From a virus: DNA of 64,000 nt. Below, one piece after another: positions 63,957 to 64,000 of this stretch. The notes beneath the pieces are model-generated. The model was not told the origin of the DNA. It saw only the letters and a program-made list of their open reading frames with translations, and made no database searches. Position numbers and translations under genes: made by a program. The first letter of the stretch is position 1; every line of letters starts with the position of its first letter. The stretch lies in the IMG/VR virus record IMGVR_UViG_3300022602_004807, positions 1-64,000 of that record; one strand, 5' to 3'.

Positions 63957-64000
63957 ATGCGCATCAACGTCTATAGCCAAGAACTAACCAGCGAAGTCAT
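63957..64000 (+). CDS. Start of a further gene, cut by the window edge
   Basis: ATG at 63957 after GGGAGGGCTGAC; the visible product is MRINVYSQELTSEV. It continues the plus-strand series. Too short to classify. Confidence 0.5.
   Translation, partial: MRINVYSQELTSEV

Noticed and set aside
1-64000. Integrase, attachment sites, CRISPR arrays, insertion sequences
   Set aside because: None recognised. Repeated short motifs found are operators and leader boxes, not CRISPR repeats, and the only mobile-type gene is the HNH endonuclease.

Overview
The window is almost entirely one tailed-phage genome: a contractile-tailed (myovirus-type) phage or prophage of an alphaproteobacterial host. The host guess rests on a phage-borne GcrA cell-cycle regulator, a family confined to Alphaproteobacteria, and on GC-rich codon use. 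A CI-type repressor, a divergent Cro-like gene and dispersed operator palindromes suggest a temperate phage. No integrase, tRNA or CRISPR array was recognised. The last gene runs off the right edge.

Layout. (1) 1-3266, minus strand: lysis module with a coiled-coil membrane protein, a lipoprotein, an LLH-type holin, a class-3 lipase and an M15 peptidase endolysin. (2) 3648-31571, minus strand: the complete virion module, read from right to left: terminase small and large subunits, DUF1073 portal, MuF-type protein, a Nudix + DUF2213 protease + scaffold fusion, cement, DUF2184 capsid, head-tail connectors, DUF3383 sheath, tube, frameshifted tail chaperone, tape measure with tail lysozyme, Pam3-like baseplate (Dit-like, plug, hub, spike, PAAR, gp25-like, J protein, wedge) and tail fibres. 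Two lone plus-strand genes (3324, 27015) sit inside it. (3) 32037-35373, minus strand: five overlapping genes encoding two ParB-like paralogues, an IbrA-like PAPS-reductase-family protein, an IbrB-like ParB protein and a methyltransferase. This is the best candidate for an uncharacterised DNA-modification system. (4) 35496-47047, mostly plus strand: many small early genes, a Spo0J/RepB-type ParB, DUF2786 and DUF932 proteins and two DNA methyltransferases, in several units each with its own promoter, operator and leader. (5) 47137-52957, minus strand: replication operon with an Rmf-like protein, RuvC-like resolvase, GcrA, a third DNA methyltransferase, Toprim primase, DnaB helicase and a DUF6362 protein. 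(6) 53054-54705: immunity region. (7) 54706-64000, plus strand: PD-(D/E)XK exonuclease, HNH homing-type endonuclease, RecT, DnaQ-like exonuclease, HNH-like protein, DnaA-domain-IV-like protein, J-domain protein and a run of small genes.

Two regulatory signals tie the right half together. A palindrome close to TCGGATATATCCGA recurs in or next to promoters, often inside the -35/-10 spacer, and also lies between the repressor and its divergent neighbour. A leader box, TCTGCCACG followed by a Shine-Dalgarno sequence, precedes about ten start codons. Together they point to a repressor-controlled regulon with a phage-specific start-associated sequence. A beta-rich module of about 65 residues occurs six times in four virion proteins and looks like a mobile surface domain.
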